A stretch of DNA of 64,000 nucleotides, taken from contig NZ_PEKV01000005.1 of assembly GCF_002796975.1 (NCBI RefSeq), positions 166,839 through 230,838 on the forward strand. The letters run 5' to 3'. Made by a program: the position numbers and the translations under genes. The notes beneath the pieces are model-generated. The model had not been told where the DNA came from. It was given only the letters and a program-made list of their open reading frames with translations, and did not search any database. The DNA is from Ferrovibrio sp. (GTDB lineage: Bacteria > Pseudomonadota > Alphaproteobacteria > Ferrovibrionales > Ferrovibrionaceae). Below, piece by piece: positions 34,007 to 49,052 of the stretch. The first letter of the stretch is position 1, and each line of letters opens with the position of its first letter.

Positions 34007-34049
34007 TGGGAATGATGGTGTCGTCACATTCTCTCTCTGTCTCTTTCTG

Positions 34050-34159
34050 TGTCATGGCCGGGCTTGACCCGGCCATCCACGCCTTACTGTCTGTCCCGGA
34101 CTGGAACCGTTCCGCAGAACCCTCGCACGTGGATGGCCGGGTCGAGCCCGGCCATGACA
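34050..34159. repeat. Dispersed palindrome, type B, double copy between ureA and ureB
   Basis: TGTCATGGCCGGGCTTGACCCGGCCATCCACG (34050-34081) is matched by its inverse CGTGGATGGCCGGGTCGAGCCCGGCCATGACA (34128-34159). Each arm is itself palindromic (GGCCGGGCTTGACCCGGCC), so the RNA could form either two small hairpins or one 32-bp stem. It is inserted within the urease operon, preceded by a CT-rich tract (TCTCTCTCTGTCTCTTTCTG). A single-palindrome relative lies at 43608-43636. Confidence 0.85.
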
Positions 34160-34181
34160 GTAAGGGTGGAAGAGGTGCGCA

Positions 34182-34487
34182 ATGATCCCCGGTGAAATCA
34201 TCACCCCCGACGGCGAGATCGAACTGAATGCCGGCCGGCCGACCGTGACGCTGGAAATCGCCAATACCGGCGACCGGCCGATCCAGGTCGGCAGCCACTA
34301 TCATTTCTTCGAGACCAATCCGGCGCTGCGTTTCGACCGCGACAAGGCCCGCGGCATGCGGCTGGATATTCCGGCCGGCACGGCGGTGCGTTTCGAGCCG
34401 GGCCAGACCCGCAGCGTCAATCTGGTGTCGTTCGCCGGCAAGCGCGAAGTCTACGGCTTCCGTGCCGATGTGATGGGCAAGCTGTAA
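34182..34487 (+). CDS. ureB: Urease subunit beta UreB
   Basis: 101 residues, normal length. [101 protein letters not shown] is the beta-subunit consensus, including the [10 protein letters not shown] block at the trimer interface. GTGGAAGAGG ribosome site upstream lies just after the type B repeat. Fourteen bases separate it from ureC. Confidence 0.98.
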   Translation: MIPGEIITPDGEIELNAGRPTVTLEIANTGDRPIQVGSHYHFFETNPALRFDRDKARGMRLDIPAGTAVRFEPGQTRSVNLVSFAGKREVYGFRADVMGKL

Positions 34488-34501
34488 GAGGGACTGTAGA
34501 G

Positions 34502-36265
<1,764 letters not shown>

Positions 36266-36271
36266 CAGGTA

Positions 36272-36342
36272 TCGTCGTTCCCGCGTAAGCGGGAACCCAG
36301 TCATGCCGTTGTTCTGGGTCCCCGCTTTCGCGGGGACGACGA
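36272..36342. repeat. Dispersed intergenic palindrome, type A copy 2, between ureC and ureE
   Basis: TCGTCGTTCCCGCGTAAGCGGGAACCCAG followed by TCATGCCGTTGTT and CTGGGTCCCCGCTTTCGCGGGGACGACGA; nearly identical to the element at 3511-3580 apart from the spacer. Begins six bases after the ureC stop and ends 15 bases before the ureE start, so it lies within the operon. Confidence 0.85.
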
Positions 36343-36357
36343 GAGGAGTAAGTGGGA

Positions 36358-36933
36358 ATGCTGAAAGCAACCTCAGTCGTATCGTCCGGCCGCTGGCCTG
36401 CGCCTGAGCGCAAGGCCGTCGTCACCCTGGCGCATCATGACCGGCATCGCCGCCGCATCCGGCTCATCGCCGACGACGGTACCAGCTTCCTGCTCGACCT
36501 GACCGAAGCCACCGTGCTGCGGCATGGCGACGGGCTGAAGCTGGAGAGCGGCGGTTATATCGAGGTGCGGGCTGCCATCGAACCATTGGTGGAAGTGCGC
36601 GCCGCCTCGCCGCAGCTATTGGCGCGGCTCGCCTGGCATCTCGGCAACCGGCATCTTCCGGCTGCCATTCACGCAGATCGCATCCTGATCGGCGACGACC
36701 ATGTGATTGTCGACATGTTGAAGGGCCTGGGTGCGCAGGTGCAGGCGGTGAACGCACCCTTCGATCCCGAGGGCGGCGCCTACGGCCAGCACAATCACGA
36801 TCCCTCGCACCCTTACGGCCTTGGCTCGCGTTACGGCAAAGGCGGCGAGCAGAAGGGTGGCCACAGCCACAGTCATGATCACGGACACTCGCACGATCAT
36901 GACCACGATCATCACCATGACCACGACCACTAA
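36358..36933 (+). CDS. ureE: Urease accessory protein UreE, nickel metallochaperone
   Basis: 191 residues from ATG nine bases after GAGAGGAG; the track uses a GTG two codons earlier. The N-terminal domain (VTLAHHDRHRRRIRLIADDGTSFLLDLTEATVLRHGDGLKLESGGYIEVRAA) and the metal-binding domain (LARLAWHLGNRHLPAAIHADRILIGDDHVIVDMLKGLGAQVQAVNAPFDPEGGAYG) are both complete. The C-terminus is a histidine/aspartate tail ([25 protein letters not shown]) with 13 His in its last 23 residues, a nickel store as in Klebsiella UreE. Its last codons overlap the ureF start by 17 bases. Delivers Ni to UreG. Confidence 0.95.
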   Translation: MLKATSVVSSGRWPAPERKAVVTLAHHDRHRRRIRLIADDGTSFLLDLTEATVLRHGDGLKLESGGYIEVRAAIEPLVEVRAASPQLLARLAWHLGNRHLPAAIHADRILIGDDHVIVDMLKGLGAQVQAVNAPFDPEGGAYGQHNHDPSHPYGLGSRYGKGGEQKGGHSHSHDHGHSHDHDHDHHHDHDH

Positions 36934-37615
36934 GATCGGGACCACTGATCTCTACCGCCTGCTGGCCTGGTTCTCGCCGAGCTATCCGATCGGCGCGTTT
37001 TCCTACAGCCATGGCGTCGAATACGCGGTCGAAACCGGCCGAGTGAAGAATGCCGCCACGCTTGGCGACTGGATCGGCCATATCCTGCGCCATGGCGCCG
37101 GCTGGGTCGATGCCGTGCTGCTGAAAGAGGCGCATGCCGCCTGCGACGATCTGACGAAACTGGATGAACTGGCCGATCTCGCCGCCGCCTGGCGCGGCAC
37201 TGCCGAGATGGCGCTGGAAAGCACGCAGCAGGGCGGTTCGTATCTCTCCGTCACCCGTGCCGCCTGGGGCCAGTCGTCCGCACTCGATGCCTTCGCCGCC
37301 CTGCGTGCCGACAAACCGGTGCCGCTCTGCATCGCCGTCGGCGTCGCCGCCGGCGCACACACTCTCGCAGTGGAAACCGTGCTGGCCGCCTATCTGCATG
37401 CCTTTGCCGCCAATCTGGTCTCGGCCGCAGTGCGCCTGATCCCGCTGGGCCAGACCGACGGGCAACGCACGCTCAGCAGTCTGATGCCGGTGGTCGACAG
37501 TATTGTGCCCTGTGCGCTGGGCTGTTCCGTGGAAGACTGCGGCACGGCCTCGCCGATGGTCGATCTCACCTCTATGATGCACGAAACCCAGTATACGAGG
37601 CTGTTCCGCTCATGA
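36917..37615 (+). CDS. ureF: Urease accessory protein UreF
   Basis: 232 residues if it starts at [41 protein letters not shown]; the track ORF runs further back through the ureE histidine tail and encodes low-complexity sequence there, so the exact start is uncertain (an ATG at 36899 is also possible). The core [23 protein letters not shown] and the C-terminal [42 protein letters not shown] are UreF hallmarks. UreF acts with UreD and UreG as the GTPase-regulating part of the urease activation complex. Overlaps ureG by four bases. Confidence 0.93.
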   Translation: MTTTTKIGTTDLYRLLAWFSPSYPIGAFSYSHGVEYAVETGRVKNAATLGDWIGHILRHGAGWVDAVLLKEAHAACDDLTKLDELADLAAAWRGTAEMALESTQQGGSYLSVTRAAWGQSSALDAFAALRADKPVPLCIAVGVAAGAHTLAVETVLAAYLHAFAANLVSAAVRLIPLGQTDGQRTLSSLMPVVDSIVPCALGCSVEDCGTASPMVDLTSMMHETQYTRLFRS

Positions 37616-38226
37616 GTTCCTCCAATCCGCTCCGCGTCGGCATCGGCGGGCCCGTTGGCTCCGGCAAGACCGCGCTGGTCGAACGGCTCTGCCGTTTCTT
37701 ACGCGATGACTGGAACATCGCCGTCGTCACCAACGACATCTACACCAAGGAAGATGCCGAATTCCTCACCCGCGCCAATGCGCTGTCGCCGGACCGCATC
37801 GCCGGCGTCGAGACCGGTGGTTGCCCGCATACGGCCATTCGCGAAGACGCCTCGATCAACCTCGCCGCCGTCGCCGACATGCAGAAGAAATTCCCCGGCC
37901 TCGACGTGATCTTCGTCGAATCCGGTGGCGACAATCTGGCTGCAACGTTTTCGCCCGAACTGGCCGACATCACCATCTATGTGATCGACGTCTCGGCCGG
38001 CGATAAGATTCCGCGCAAGGGCGGGCCGGGCATCACGCGCTCGGACCTGCTGGTGATCAACAAGATCGACCTGGCGCCTCTCGTGGGCGCTTCGCTTGAA
38101 GTCATGGACCGCGACTCGAAAAAGATGCGCGGCGCACGGCCCTTTATCTTCGCCAACCTGAAAGCGGAAAAAGGCGTCGCCGAGATCGCCGACTTCATCC
38201 TGAAAAGCGGCGGGCTGAAGGAATAG
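37612..38226 (+). CDS. ureG: Urease accessory GTPase UreG
   Basis: 204 residues, standard length. P-loop [19 protein letters not shown] at residue about 10, the metal-binding CPH in [75 protein letters not shown] with the NKID guanine motif. UreG hydrolyses GTP to insert nickel and CO2 into urease with UreD and UreF. Last gene of the urea operon; only three bases precede the DUF805 gene, which may be read through. Confidence 0.98.
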   Translation: MSSSNPLRVGIGGPVGSGKTALVERLCRFLRDDWNIAVVTNDIYTKEDAEFLTRANALSPDRIAGVETGGCPHTAIREDASINLAAVADMQKKFPGLDVIFVESGGDNLAATFSPELADITIYVIDVSAGDKIPRKGGPGITRSDLLVINKIDLAPLVGASLEVMDRDSKKMRGARPFIFANLKAEKGVAEIADFILKSGGLKE

Positions 38227-38229
38227 CGG

Positions 38230-38673
38230 ATGTCGAAACCGGTTTTCTCCGATCTTTTCCGACTTTCCGGGCGGAGGAACCGCAAGTCGTATTCGCTGCT
38301 TTTACTCTTTTGCCTTGTAGGCTGGGCAGTTGCTCTGATGGGGCTGCTGAATATCGCGACTACGACATGGGGGGTTGTCATAGGCGCTGGGACCGGACTG
38401 CTTGTATATGCTTTTGGCAATGCAGTTATTTGGATTGCAGGGGCGCAGCGTTGTCGTGATATGGGTTGGCCGGGGTGGCTCATGCTTGTTGTTGCGGCGC
38501 TCTGCATCGTCTTTCAGCCACTGATTTTCTTAGAGAACCTGAGCGTGGCAATGACAACAGTTGTTGTTGCGGTTACTGCGGCTGTTTGGCTGTTCCTGCT
38601 CTGGCTGTGCATTGTCCTCGGCACCCCTGGGCCTAACAAGTATGGCCCCGACCCACTGGAGCCGCTGCCTTAA
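38230..38673 (+). CDS. DUF805 family membrane protein
   Basis: 147 residues with four hydrophobic segments. FSDLFRLSGRRNRKSYSLLLLFCLVGW is the DUF805 start (aromatic-x-GRxxRxxY/F/W), and GTPGPNKYGPDPL is the typical C-terminal tail (GxxGxNKYGPDP). Function unknown. Codon use is less GC-biased than its neighbours (many TTT, CTT, GTT and TTG codons), a possible sign of later acquisition. Starts three bases after ureG but has no evident link with urease. Confidence 0.85.
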   Translation: MSKPVFSDLFRLSGRRNRKSYSLLLLFCLVGWAVALMGLLNIATTTWGVVIGAGTGLLVYAFGNAVIWIAGAQRCRDMGWPGWLMLVVAALCIVFQPLIFLENLSVAMTTVVVAVTAAVWLFLLWLCIVLGTPGPNKYGPDPLEPLP

Positions 38674-38731
38674 AGCAGGATTGACCTCAAAGGTAATTGT
38701 CGGCTTTACCCGCCGGGTCTAGGCTGCCGGC

Positions 38732-39580
38732 ATGAACGACATGCTGGTTTCCGCGCCGGCCGCGCGGACCGCGCGCGCCGCCTTTCCCGACCTGCTGCGG
38801 CAGTGGCGCAACGAACGCCGCATGAGCCAGCTCGGCCTCGCCACCGAGGCCGGCATTTCCACGCGGCATCTCTGCTTTCTGGAAAAAGGCCGTTCGCAGC
38901 CGAGCCGCGAGATGGTGGTGCTGCTGGCGAGCGTGCTGGATATTCCGCTGGCGGCGCAGAATGCCCTGCTGATCGCCGCCGGTTTCGCGCCGGTGTTCAG
39001 CGAGGCACCGCTCGATGCGCCGCAGCTCGGCCATGTGCAGCAGGCGCTGGAGTTCATGCTGGCGCAGCAGGAGCCGTTCCCGGCGCTGGTGGTGGATGAG
39101 GCCTGGAACCTGCGCCATCGCAACCATGCCGCCACCCGCATCCTCGGTGCGCTGCGGCCGTTCTATAATGTGCCGGCCGAACTGTCGCAGAATGTGATGC
39201 ATGTGATGTGTCATCCCGGCGGCATGCGGCGCTTCATGCCGAACTGGCATGATTTCACCGCCGCCTATCTGCAGGTGCTGCATCGCGAGGCGACGCAGGG
39301 GCTCAGTCATGCCGCCGCAAGACTGCGCGAAGACCTGCTGCGCTACCCCGACATGCCAGCGGCCTTCGCCAGCCCGCATATGGATCATCCCGTCGTGCCG
39401 ATGCAGCTGCGCATCGGCAAGCACGCGCTCAGCTTCTTCGTCACGCTGACGACCTTTGCCATGCCGCGCGACATCACCCTGCAGCAGATCAAGCTCGAAG
39501 GCTTTTTCCCGGCCGACGAGATCACCGCGCAGCTGGCGCGCAAGCTGACGGCCGAACCGGCGTTTACCCTGCTGGATTGA
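38732..39580 (+). CDS. XRE family regulator with MmyB-like ligand-binding domain
   Basis: 282 residues. Helix-turn-helix of the Cro/C1 type at about residues 20-75 (LLRQWRNERRMSQLGLATEAGISTRHLCFLEKGRSQPSREMVVLLASVLDIPLAAQNALLIAAGFAP), then the MmyB-like PAS-related domain (HVQQALEFMLAQQEPFPALVVDEAWNLRHRNHAATRIL ... MRRFMPNWHDFTAAYLQVLHREA). In this family the second domain is thought to bind a fatty-acid-like or other hydrophobic ligand. A SnoaL-like gene follows 74 bases later on the same strand. Preceded by a 58-bp gap. Confidence 0.9.
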   Translation: MNDMLVSAPAARTARAAFPDLLRQWRNERRMSQLGLATEAGISTRHLCFLEKGRSQPSREMVVLLASVLDIPLAAQNALLIAAGFAPVFSEAPLDAPQLGHVQQALEFMLAQQEPFPALVVDEAWNLRHRNHAATRILGALRPFYNVPAELSQNVMHVMCHPGGMRRFMPNWHDFTAAYLQVLHREATQGLSHAAARLREDLLRYPDMPAAFASPHMDHPVVPMQLRIGKHALSFFVTLTTFAMPRDITLQQIKLEGFFPADEITAQLARKLTAEPAFTLLD

Positions 39581-39654
39581 CCTCCCGCGTAATTGCCGGA
39601 TTGACCCGCGATGTCCGATACAGGCAGCCAGGCAATGCAAGAATGGGGAAAGTC

Positions 39655-40101
39655 ATGCTGCAGGATACCGCACTCGTCACGTTGCGCCGGCTCAATGCGC
39701 AGTTCATCCATAACTTCGTCACCTGCGATGTGGCGTCGCAGGCCTCGATCATCCATCCGCGCTTCACCTGCATCATGCCGACCGGCCAGCGGCTGGAACG
39801 CGACGCCTATCTGACCTACTGGGCCACCGGCTTCGATCCTGACGTGATCACCTACTGGGATTATCGCGACGAGCGGATCGAGATTTTCGGCGACGTGGCG
39901 CTGGTCTGCGCCAGCAACGGCTACACCCGCCGCCGCGACGGCGTCGCCACCTCGGGCATGAGCATCTACACGGATACGTATTTGCGCGAGGACGGCCGCT
40001 GGTCCTGCATCCAGGCGATGATCACCGGCATGCAGCCCGATTTCTTCCCGGCCGACGATACCGTGGTGCGCCGCTACCATCGCGGCCGGCTGCAGGAGTG
40101 A
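39655..40101 (+). CDS. SnoaL/DUF4440-like NTF2-fold protein
   Basis: 148 residues starting MLQDTALVTLRRLNAQFIHNFVTCDVASQASIIHPRF, chosen because GGGGAA lies five bases upstream; ATGs or GTGs further back would lengthen it with non-family residues. The alternation of helix and strands (LERDAYLTYWATGFDPDVITYWDYRDERIEIFGDVALVCASNGYTRRRDG ... SIYTDTYLREDGRWSCIQAMITG) fits the NTF2-like cone fold of SnoaL and DUF4440 proteins. These range from small-molecule isomerases to binding proteins, so no reaction is assigned. May be controlled by the XRE regulator upstream. Confidence 0.75.
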   Translation: MLQDTALVTLRRLNAQFIHNFVTCDVASQASIIHPRFTCIMPTGQRLERDAYLTYWATGFDPDVITYWDYRDERIEIFGDVALVCASNGYTRRRDGVATSGMSIYTDTYLREDGRWSCIQAMITGMQPDFFPADDTVVRRYHRGRLQE

Positions 40102-40175
40102 CCACCACGGCCGCGCGGATGGCTTGAAGCAGGCCGTGTCCCGCGCGTATCCTTCCCTTAAATCAGGGAGGACAC

Positions 40176-40844
40176 ATGCCGGACAAGGCCACCGACAAGC
40201 TGACCGGGCGTACTGCCACGCTGGACGCCATCCTGACCCGCAGCCCGGTGATCCCGGTGCTGGTGGTGGAAGATGCCGCCACGGCGGTACCGCTGGCAAA
40301 AGCTCTGGTGGCCGGCGGCATTCCGGTGCTGGAAATCACCTTGCGCTCGGCAGCCGCACTGGATGCCATCCGGCGGATCGCCGCCGAAGTACCCGAGGCC
40401 GTGGTTGGCGCCGGTACAGTACTGAATCCGGCGCAGTTCGCCGCCGCACAGCTTGCGGGGGCGAAATTCGTCATTTCGCCCGGCGCCACCGAGGCGCTGT
40501 ATTACTGCGCCAAGGATACCGGCCTGCCCTATCTGCCGGCGGTGGCGACGGCGTCCGAGGTGATGCGCGCCATGGAGCAGGGTTTCCTGCGCGCCAAATT
40601 CTTCCCAGCTGAATCTTCCGGCGGCGTCGCCGCGCTGAAAGGCTTCGGCGGACCTTTCCCCGAGATGAAATTCTGCCCGACCGGCGGCGTCACCGAAGCC
40701 AACCTGCGCAGCTATACGTCGTTGCCCAATGTCTTCGCCGCCGGCGGCTCCTGGCTGGCGCCGAAGGAGATGGTGCAGAAGAATGACTGGGCCGGCATCA
40801 CCGCCATCGCCAAAAAGGCCGTCTCCATCGCGAAAGGACAATAA
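40176..40844 (+). CDS. eda: 2-dehydro-3-deoxy-phosphogluconate (KDPG/KHG) aldolase
   Basis: 222 residues. [63 protein letters not shown] contains the catalytic Glu (LEITLR), and [36 protein letters not shown] contains the Schiff-base Lys (RAKFFPAE). Class I aldolase of the Entner-Doudoroff pathway yielding pyruvate and glyceraldehyde 3-phosphate. GGGAGGA ribosome site. It stands without edd or zwf here and is followed four bases later by the DUF1272 gene. Confidence 0.95.
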   Translation: MPDKATDKLTGRTATLDAILTRSPVIPVLVVEDAATAVPLAKALVAGGIPVLEITLRSAAALDAIRRIAAEVPEAVVGAGTVLNPAQFAAAQLAGAKFVISPGATEALYYCAKDTGLPYLPAVATASEVMRAMEQGFLRAKFFPAESSGGVAALKGFGGPFPEMKFCPTGGVTEANLRSYTSLPNVFAAGGSWLAPKEMVQKNDWAGITAIAKKAVSIAKGQ

Positions 40845-40847
40845 GTC

Positions 40848-41093
40848 ATGCTCGAACTGCGTCCCAACTGCGAATGCTGCAACCGCGACCTGCCGCCCGA
40901 GTCAGAGCTGGCGCGCATCTGCACCTTTGAATGCACCTTCTGCGCCGACTGTGCCGACAACACCCTGAAAGGCCGTTGCCCGAACTGTACCGGCAATCTG
41001 GTGGTCCGCCCGATCCGTCCGGCGTCCAAGCTGGTGAAATTCCCGGCCAGCACCAAACGCGTGTTCAAGGCCGAAGGCTGCGCCGCGGAATAA
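40848..41093 (+). CDS. DUF1272 domain-containing small zinc-ribbon-like protein
   Basis: 81 residues. [58 protein letters not shown] has ten cysteines in paired CxxC-type knuckles (CECC, CTFCADC, CPNC), as in DUF1272. Metal binding is likely; the role is unknown. Tucked between eda and glpK with gaps of four and seven bases, so probably cotranscribed. Confidence 0.9.
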   Translation: MLELRPNCECCNRDLPPESELARICTFECTFCADCADNTLKGRCPNCTGNLVVRPIRPASKLVKFPASTKRVFKAEGCAAE

Positions 41094-41100
41094 TCAGACC

Positions 41101-42581
<1,481 letters not shown>

Positions 42582-42585
<4 letters not shown>

Positions 42586-43583
42586 AACTGCTGCTGACGC
42601 TTGGGCTGTCGCTGCTGCTGACAGCCTGCGTCACGCCGACCGGCAATCGCGCTGCGCCGACGAATGGCGAGAAGGTGACCTGGCAGAGCGTTGCCTGCAC
42701 CGGGGCGCCGGTGATCTGCAACCGCATGGACGCCACCGGCTATTTCTTCGCGCAACCCAACGCCACGGCTGCCGTGATGATCACGCATGGGTCTCAGGGG
42801 CTGGATTCGCGCCTGTTCGAATATGCCGATGCGGCACGCGCCGCCGGTTTCGCCGCGCTGGTGATCGACCACTGGTCACCTCGCGGTATTGGCGTGACGC
42901 ACAACGACTATGTCGCCGCAGCACAGAAGGGCGGCAACGAATTCAACATGGCCTTCGACAGCCTGACCGCAGTTGCCTGGCTGCGTCAGCGCGGCTTCGC
43001 GAAAGTCGGCAGCATCGGGGAGTCGCAGGGCGGCGGCGCGGCGATCGCGCTGGTGCAGAGATGGATCCATGAGACCGTCAACCGCAACGTGACGCGTCTG
43101 TACGGCAAGCCGTTCACGGCGCAGCCGCCCGATGCCGTGGTCGGCCTGTATGGCTATTGCGGTCTGCGCCATGCGCCGCGCGATGCCTATCTGCCCACGC
43201 CCTTCCTGTTCATCACCGGCGCCGAGGACGATGAAACGCCGAGCCGCTATTGCGAACAATATGTGCCCTGGATGAACGGGCGCGGCGGTGCGGCAAAGAT
43301 TATCGTGCTGCCCGGCGTGGGCCACAGTTTCGATGCGCCCTACCGCCGCCAGCGCAACAGCAGCGGTCCGCATTACGCCAACTGCAATCTGCTGGTCGAG
43401 GCTGGCCCGGATGGCAGGGGCAAAGTGACCGAACTGAATTCGGGCACGGTGACCGCCGGGCAGGATACCTGGGGCGCCTTCTCGAAATGCGTCCGCTATG
43501 GCGGCTACCACAGCGGCTATACCGGCGACCGGTTCGTGGCCGTGCCGCACTGGACCGGCTTTTTCCGCGAGCATCTGCGCTGA
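42582..43583 (+). CDS. Lipoprotein with dienelactone-hydrolase-like alpha/beta-hydrolase fold
   Basis: 333 residues from [21 protein letters not shown], a clear lipoprotein signal with lipobox LTAC; the track ORF begins upstream inside glp[44 protein letters not shown] and [18 protein letters not shown] (nucleophile elbow GxSxG written GESQG, so the usual Ser/Cys is shifted or altered) resemble dienelactone hydrolases, with [19 protein letters not shown] (Asp) and [11 protein letters not shown] (His) completing the triad. The nucleophile position deserves checking: the Ser is in GESQGG (G-E-S-Q-G), which is a valid G-x-S-x-G. Anchored envelope hydrolase of unknown substrate. Confidence 0.8.
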
Positions 43584-43607
43584 GCGTTGGTGCTGTACCT
43601 TCTCCCC

Positions 43608-43636
43608 GTCATGGCCGGGTCAAGCCCGGCCATGAC
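43608..43636. repeat. Dispersed palindrome, type B, single copy
   Basis: GTCATGGCCGGGTCAAGCCCGGCCATGAC is a near-perfect palindrome flanked by CCC and the inverse GGG (CCCCGTCATGG...AATAACGGGTGG). It is the same unit that occurs doubled at 34050-34159. Lies 25 bases after the hydrolase stop and may act as its terminator. Confidence 0.85.
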
Positions 43637-43736
43637 AATAACGGGTGGAGTGAGGCTTATAATCATATTGTACTTTAAATGTTCTTATGTTTCTGCTAGG
43701 CTGGCCGGCAAACTTCCCCCGGCAGGAGCGCAGATC

Positions 43737-44219
43737 ATGACGAACCAGACCAAGCCATTGATTGGCCTGAACAATCCAGATGCCATCACGCCGGAAAAGG
43801 CCGCGAAGTCCGGCTCGCGCCAACACTGGAAGAAAGTCGACTGGGGCAAGGCCGCCGAGCTGATCGCCCAGGGCGGCACTGTCGAAGCCGTGGCGGCAGT
43901 GCTGGGATGCGAACCGGACCGCATTCTGCGTAACCTGCGCCGCTCGGCCAGATTCCGGCACCGGATCGACTGCGCCGCCGACCGCCTGCTGTTGTCGGCC
44001 CGGCTGCGCTTCGCGGCGCTGGGCGATGCTGCGACCCGCGAGATGCGCCGCCGCACCGTGCAGGAACAGGATCCCCGCCTGCTGCAGTGGCTGGGCGAAA
44101 AAATCAATCAAAACCAGGAGCAGGCCACGCCGGGTGAGCAGTTGGCCCAGGCTGCGCGCTCCGCGCCGCGCCGCAAACCGGCGCAAATGTTGGCCGAAAC
44201 GGGCTCTAACGGGACGTAA
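43737..44219 (+). CDS. Unrecognised small basic protein with possible helix-turn-helix
   Basis: 160 residues from MTNQTKPLIGLNNPDAITPEKAAKSGSRQHW, preceded by GGCAGGAGCG. The track ORF start at 43587 runs through a repeat and was trimmed. Residues about 34-66 (WGKAAELIAQGGTVEAVAAVLGCEPDRILRNLRRSARF) could form a helix-turn-helix of the kind found in small terminase-like or homeodomain-like proteins; the rest is Arg-rich helical. I do not recognise a family. An AT-rich stretch upstream (ATCATATTGTACTTTAAATGTTCTTATG) may be its promoter. The final codons fall inside a set of 10-bp DNA repeats. Confidence 0.6.
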   Translation: MTNQTKPLIGLNNPDAITPEKAAKSGSRQHWKKVDWGKAAELIAQGGTVEAVAAVLGCEPDRILRNLRRSARFRHRIDCAADRLLLSARLRFAALGDAATREMRRRTVQEQDPRLLQWLGEKINQNQEQATPGEQLAQAARSAPRRKPAQMLAETGSNGT

Positions 44220-44311
44220 CGGGCTGGATTGGGATGAAACGGGCTGTCACAGGCCTCGAACGGGACGGAACTGGCCGTCGAACAGGCCGAAACGGGACGA
44301 AACAGGCGTCT
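44199..44311. repeat. Degenerate tandem decamer repeats, AACGGGNNGN
   Basis: About eleven units recur at close to 10-bp spacing: AACGGGCTCT, AACGGGACGT, AACGGGCTGG, ATTGGGATGA, AACGGGCTGT, ACAGGCCTCG, AACGGGACGG, AACTGGCCGT, AACAGGCCGA, AACGGGACGA, AACAGGCGTC. They start within the last codons of the small protein gene and continue beyond its stop. Not dispersed elsewhere in the window. No coding frame through them is convincing. Confidence 0.7.
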
Positions 44312-44556
44312 GTCGGGCCCTGAATGCAGTGCGACAAAAGGCTTCTTCCGCCCATGACGCCTCACCGTTGCGCCGCTAATACCCGTATGCTAACTAAACG
44401 CGGCTTTCGCGCCGGGGGGGCCGTAAAATATCTATAGTCTCCCCGAAAATTCCTTAAGTCTGTCAACGTCTTAAGAGGAGCGCCGGAGGGCTGGCCGTAA
44501 GTGCATGCGGCGAGTCCCGTTCCGACGCTCCGGTCCATGAAGAAGAAGGGGCTTTC
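44312..44556 (+). promoter_or_regulatory. Leader and presumed promoter region of the atp operon
   Basis: The rest of the 337-bp gene-free stretch. TATAGT at 44433-44438 within TAAAATATCTATAG is the best -10 candidate, though no good -35 precedes it. Two CTTAAG hexamers (44453-44458 and 44470-44475) form a dyad TTAAG-N11-CTTAA. GGAGCG...CGCTCC (44477-44531) could close a leader stem before the GAAGAAGGGG ribosome site of atpH. Individual assignments are weak. Confidence 0.4.
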
Positions 44557-45116
44557 GTGGCTCAGGAAACCTCGCTTGTTACCGGCATTGCCGGCCGCTA
44601 TGCGACCGCGCTGTTCGATCTGGCGCGCGATGCCGGCCAGCTCGATGCCGTCGCCAAGGATCTCGACCAGCTGTCGGCCATGCTGGCCGGTTCGGCCGAT
44701 CTCGTCCGCCTGGTCCGCTCGCCGGTGTTCAGCCGCGACGAACAGGCCAGGGCCATCGCCGCCGTCGCCGAAAAGGCCGGATTCAGCGATCTGGTTCGCC
44801 GCTTCCTCGGCGTCGCCGCCGCCAACCGCCGCCTCTTCGTGCTGGCCGATGTGATCGCCGGTTTCAAGACGCTGCTCAGCCATCATCGCGGCGAGACTGT
44901 CGCAGACGTCGTTTCGGCCGTGGCGCTGAACGACGCGCAGCTCGCCCAGATCAAGTCTTCGTTGTCGTCGGGTGCCGCCGGCAATGTCGTGATCAACGCC
45001 AAGGTCGATCCCTCGCTGATCGGCGGCCTGATCGTCAAATTCGGATCGCGCATGATCGATGCGTCGGTCCTCACCAAGCTCAATAATCTGAAGACCGCCA
45101 TGAAAGGTGTTGCGTG

Positions 45117-45117
<1 letters not shown>
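44557..45117 (+). CDS. atpH: ATP synthase F1 subunit delta
   Basis: 186 residues, GTG start behind [44 protein letters not shown] at the N-terminus and the C-terminal [36 protein letters not shown] are delta/OSCP hallmarks. It links the F1 head to the peripheral stalk. First gene of atpHAGDC, the alphaproteobacterial arrangement in which F0 genes are encoded elsewhere. Stop shares its last base with the atpA ATG. Confidence 0.96.
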
Positions 45118-46643
<1,526 letters not shown>

Positions 46644-46670
46644 ACCGCTTGAACCAAAGGGTAGAGCTTC

Positions 46671-47558
46671 ATGCCTAGCCTCAAGTCACTGCGCGTTCGG
46701 ATCAACTCGGTCAAGTCGACCCAGAAGATCACGAAGGCGATGAAGATGGTGGCAGCCAGCAAGCTGCGCCGCGCCCAGGAGGCCGCCGAAGCGGCGCGTC
46801 CTTATGCTGAGCGTATGGCCAGCATCATGGCTTCGCTGTCGGCTGCCCAGACGGGTTCCGACACCGCGCCCCGGCTGATGATCGGCACCGGTAAGGATCA
46901 GGTTCATCTCCTGATCGTCGCCACCGCCGAACGCGGCCTGTGCGGTGCGTTCAACTCGTCGATCGTCAAGCTGGCACGCCGCAAGATCGAAGAACTGACC
47001 GCTGCCGGCAAGACGGTGAAAATCCTCTGCGTCGGCAAGAAGGGTCGCGACCAGCTGCGTCGCGACCATGCGTCGAAGATCGCCGACACCGTCGATCTGT
47101 CGAAGGTCAAGAAGGTGGGCTTTGCCGAGGCTCAGGAAATCGCCGACCGCGTGCTGGCGATGTTCGAGGCCGGCGAATTCGACGTCGCCCATGTCTTCTA
47201 CAACAACTTCAAGTCGGTGATCAGCCAGATCCCGACCGTGCAGCAGCTCATCCCGGCCATGGTTGCCGGCGATGCGGTCAATGCCGGTCCGGACCTGAAG
47301 GGTGCGATCTACGAATTCGAGCCCGACGAGGAAACCATTCTCGATCAGCTGCTGCCGCGGAACCTGTCGATGCAGGTCTATCGCGCGCTGCTGGAGAATG
47401 CGGCCTCCGAACAGGGCGCCCGCATGTCCGCGATGGACAACGCGACGCGCAATGCCGGCGAGATGATCAAGAAACTCACGACCGTCTACAACCGGTCGCG
47501 TCAGGCCCAGATCACCAAAGAACTTATCGAAATCATCTCCGGCGCCGAGGCGGTCTAA
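46671..47558 (+). CDS. atpG: ATP synthase F1 subunit gamma
   Basis: 295 residues. N-terminal [49 protein letters not shown] and C-terminal [51 protein letters not shown] form the antiparallel coiled coil of the rotor shaft; [20 protein letters not shown] begins the central domain. Twenty-seven bases after atpA and 45 before atpD. Confidence 0.98.
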   Translation: MPSLKSLRVRINSVKSTQKITKAMKMVAASKLRRAQEAAEAARPYAERMASIMASLSAAQTGSDTAPRLMIGTGKDQVHLLIVATAERGLCGAFNSSIVKLARRKIEELTAAGKTVKILCVGKKGRDQLRRDHASKIADTVDLSKVKKVGFAEAQEIADRVLAMFEAGEFDVAHVFYNNFKSVISQIPTVQQLIPAMVAGDAVNAGPDLKGAIYEFEPDEETILDQLLPRNLSMQVYRALLENAASEQGARMSAMDNATRNAGEMIKKLTTVYNRSRQAQITKELIEIISGAEAV

Positions 47559-49028
<1,470 letters not shown>

Positions 49029-49052
49029 GCCCTTCGCGCAAAGGAGTAGACC

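Noticed and set aside
34021-34181. Possible small gene between ureA and ureB (34003-34185 ORF)
   Set aside because: The ORF is simply the translation of the type B palindrome; the same palindrome elsewhere is non-coding.
44026-44379. 117-residue ORF through the decamer repeats
   Set aside because: Frame does not match the upstream gene, the product is low-complexity Arg/Thr/Gly sequence and there is no ribosome site; treated as DNA repeats instead.
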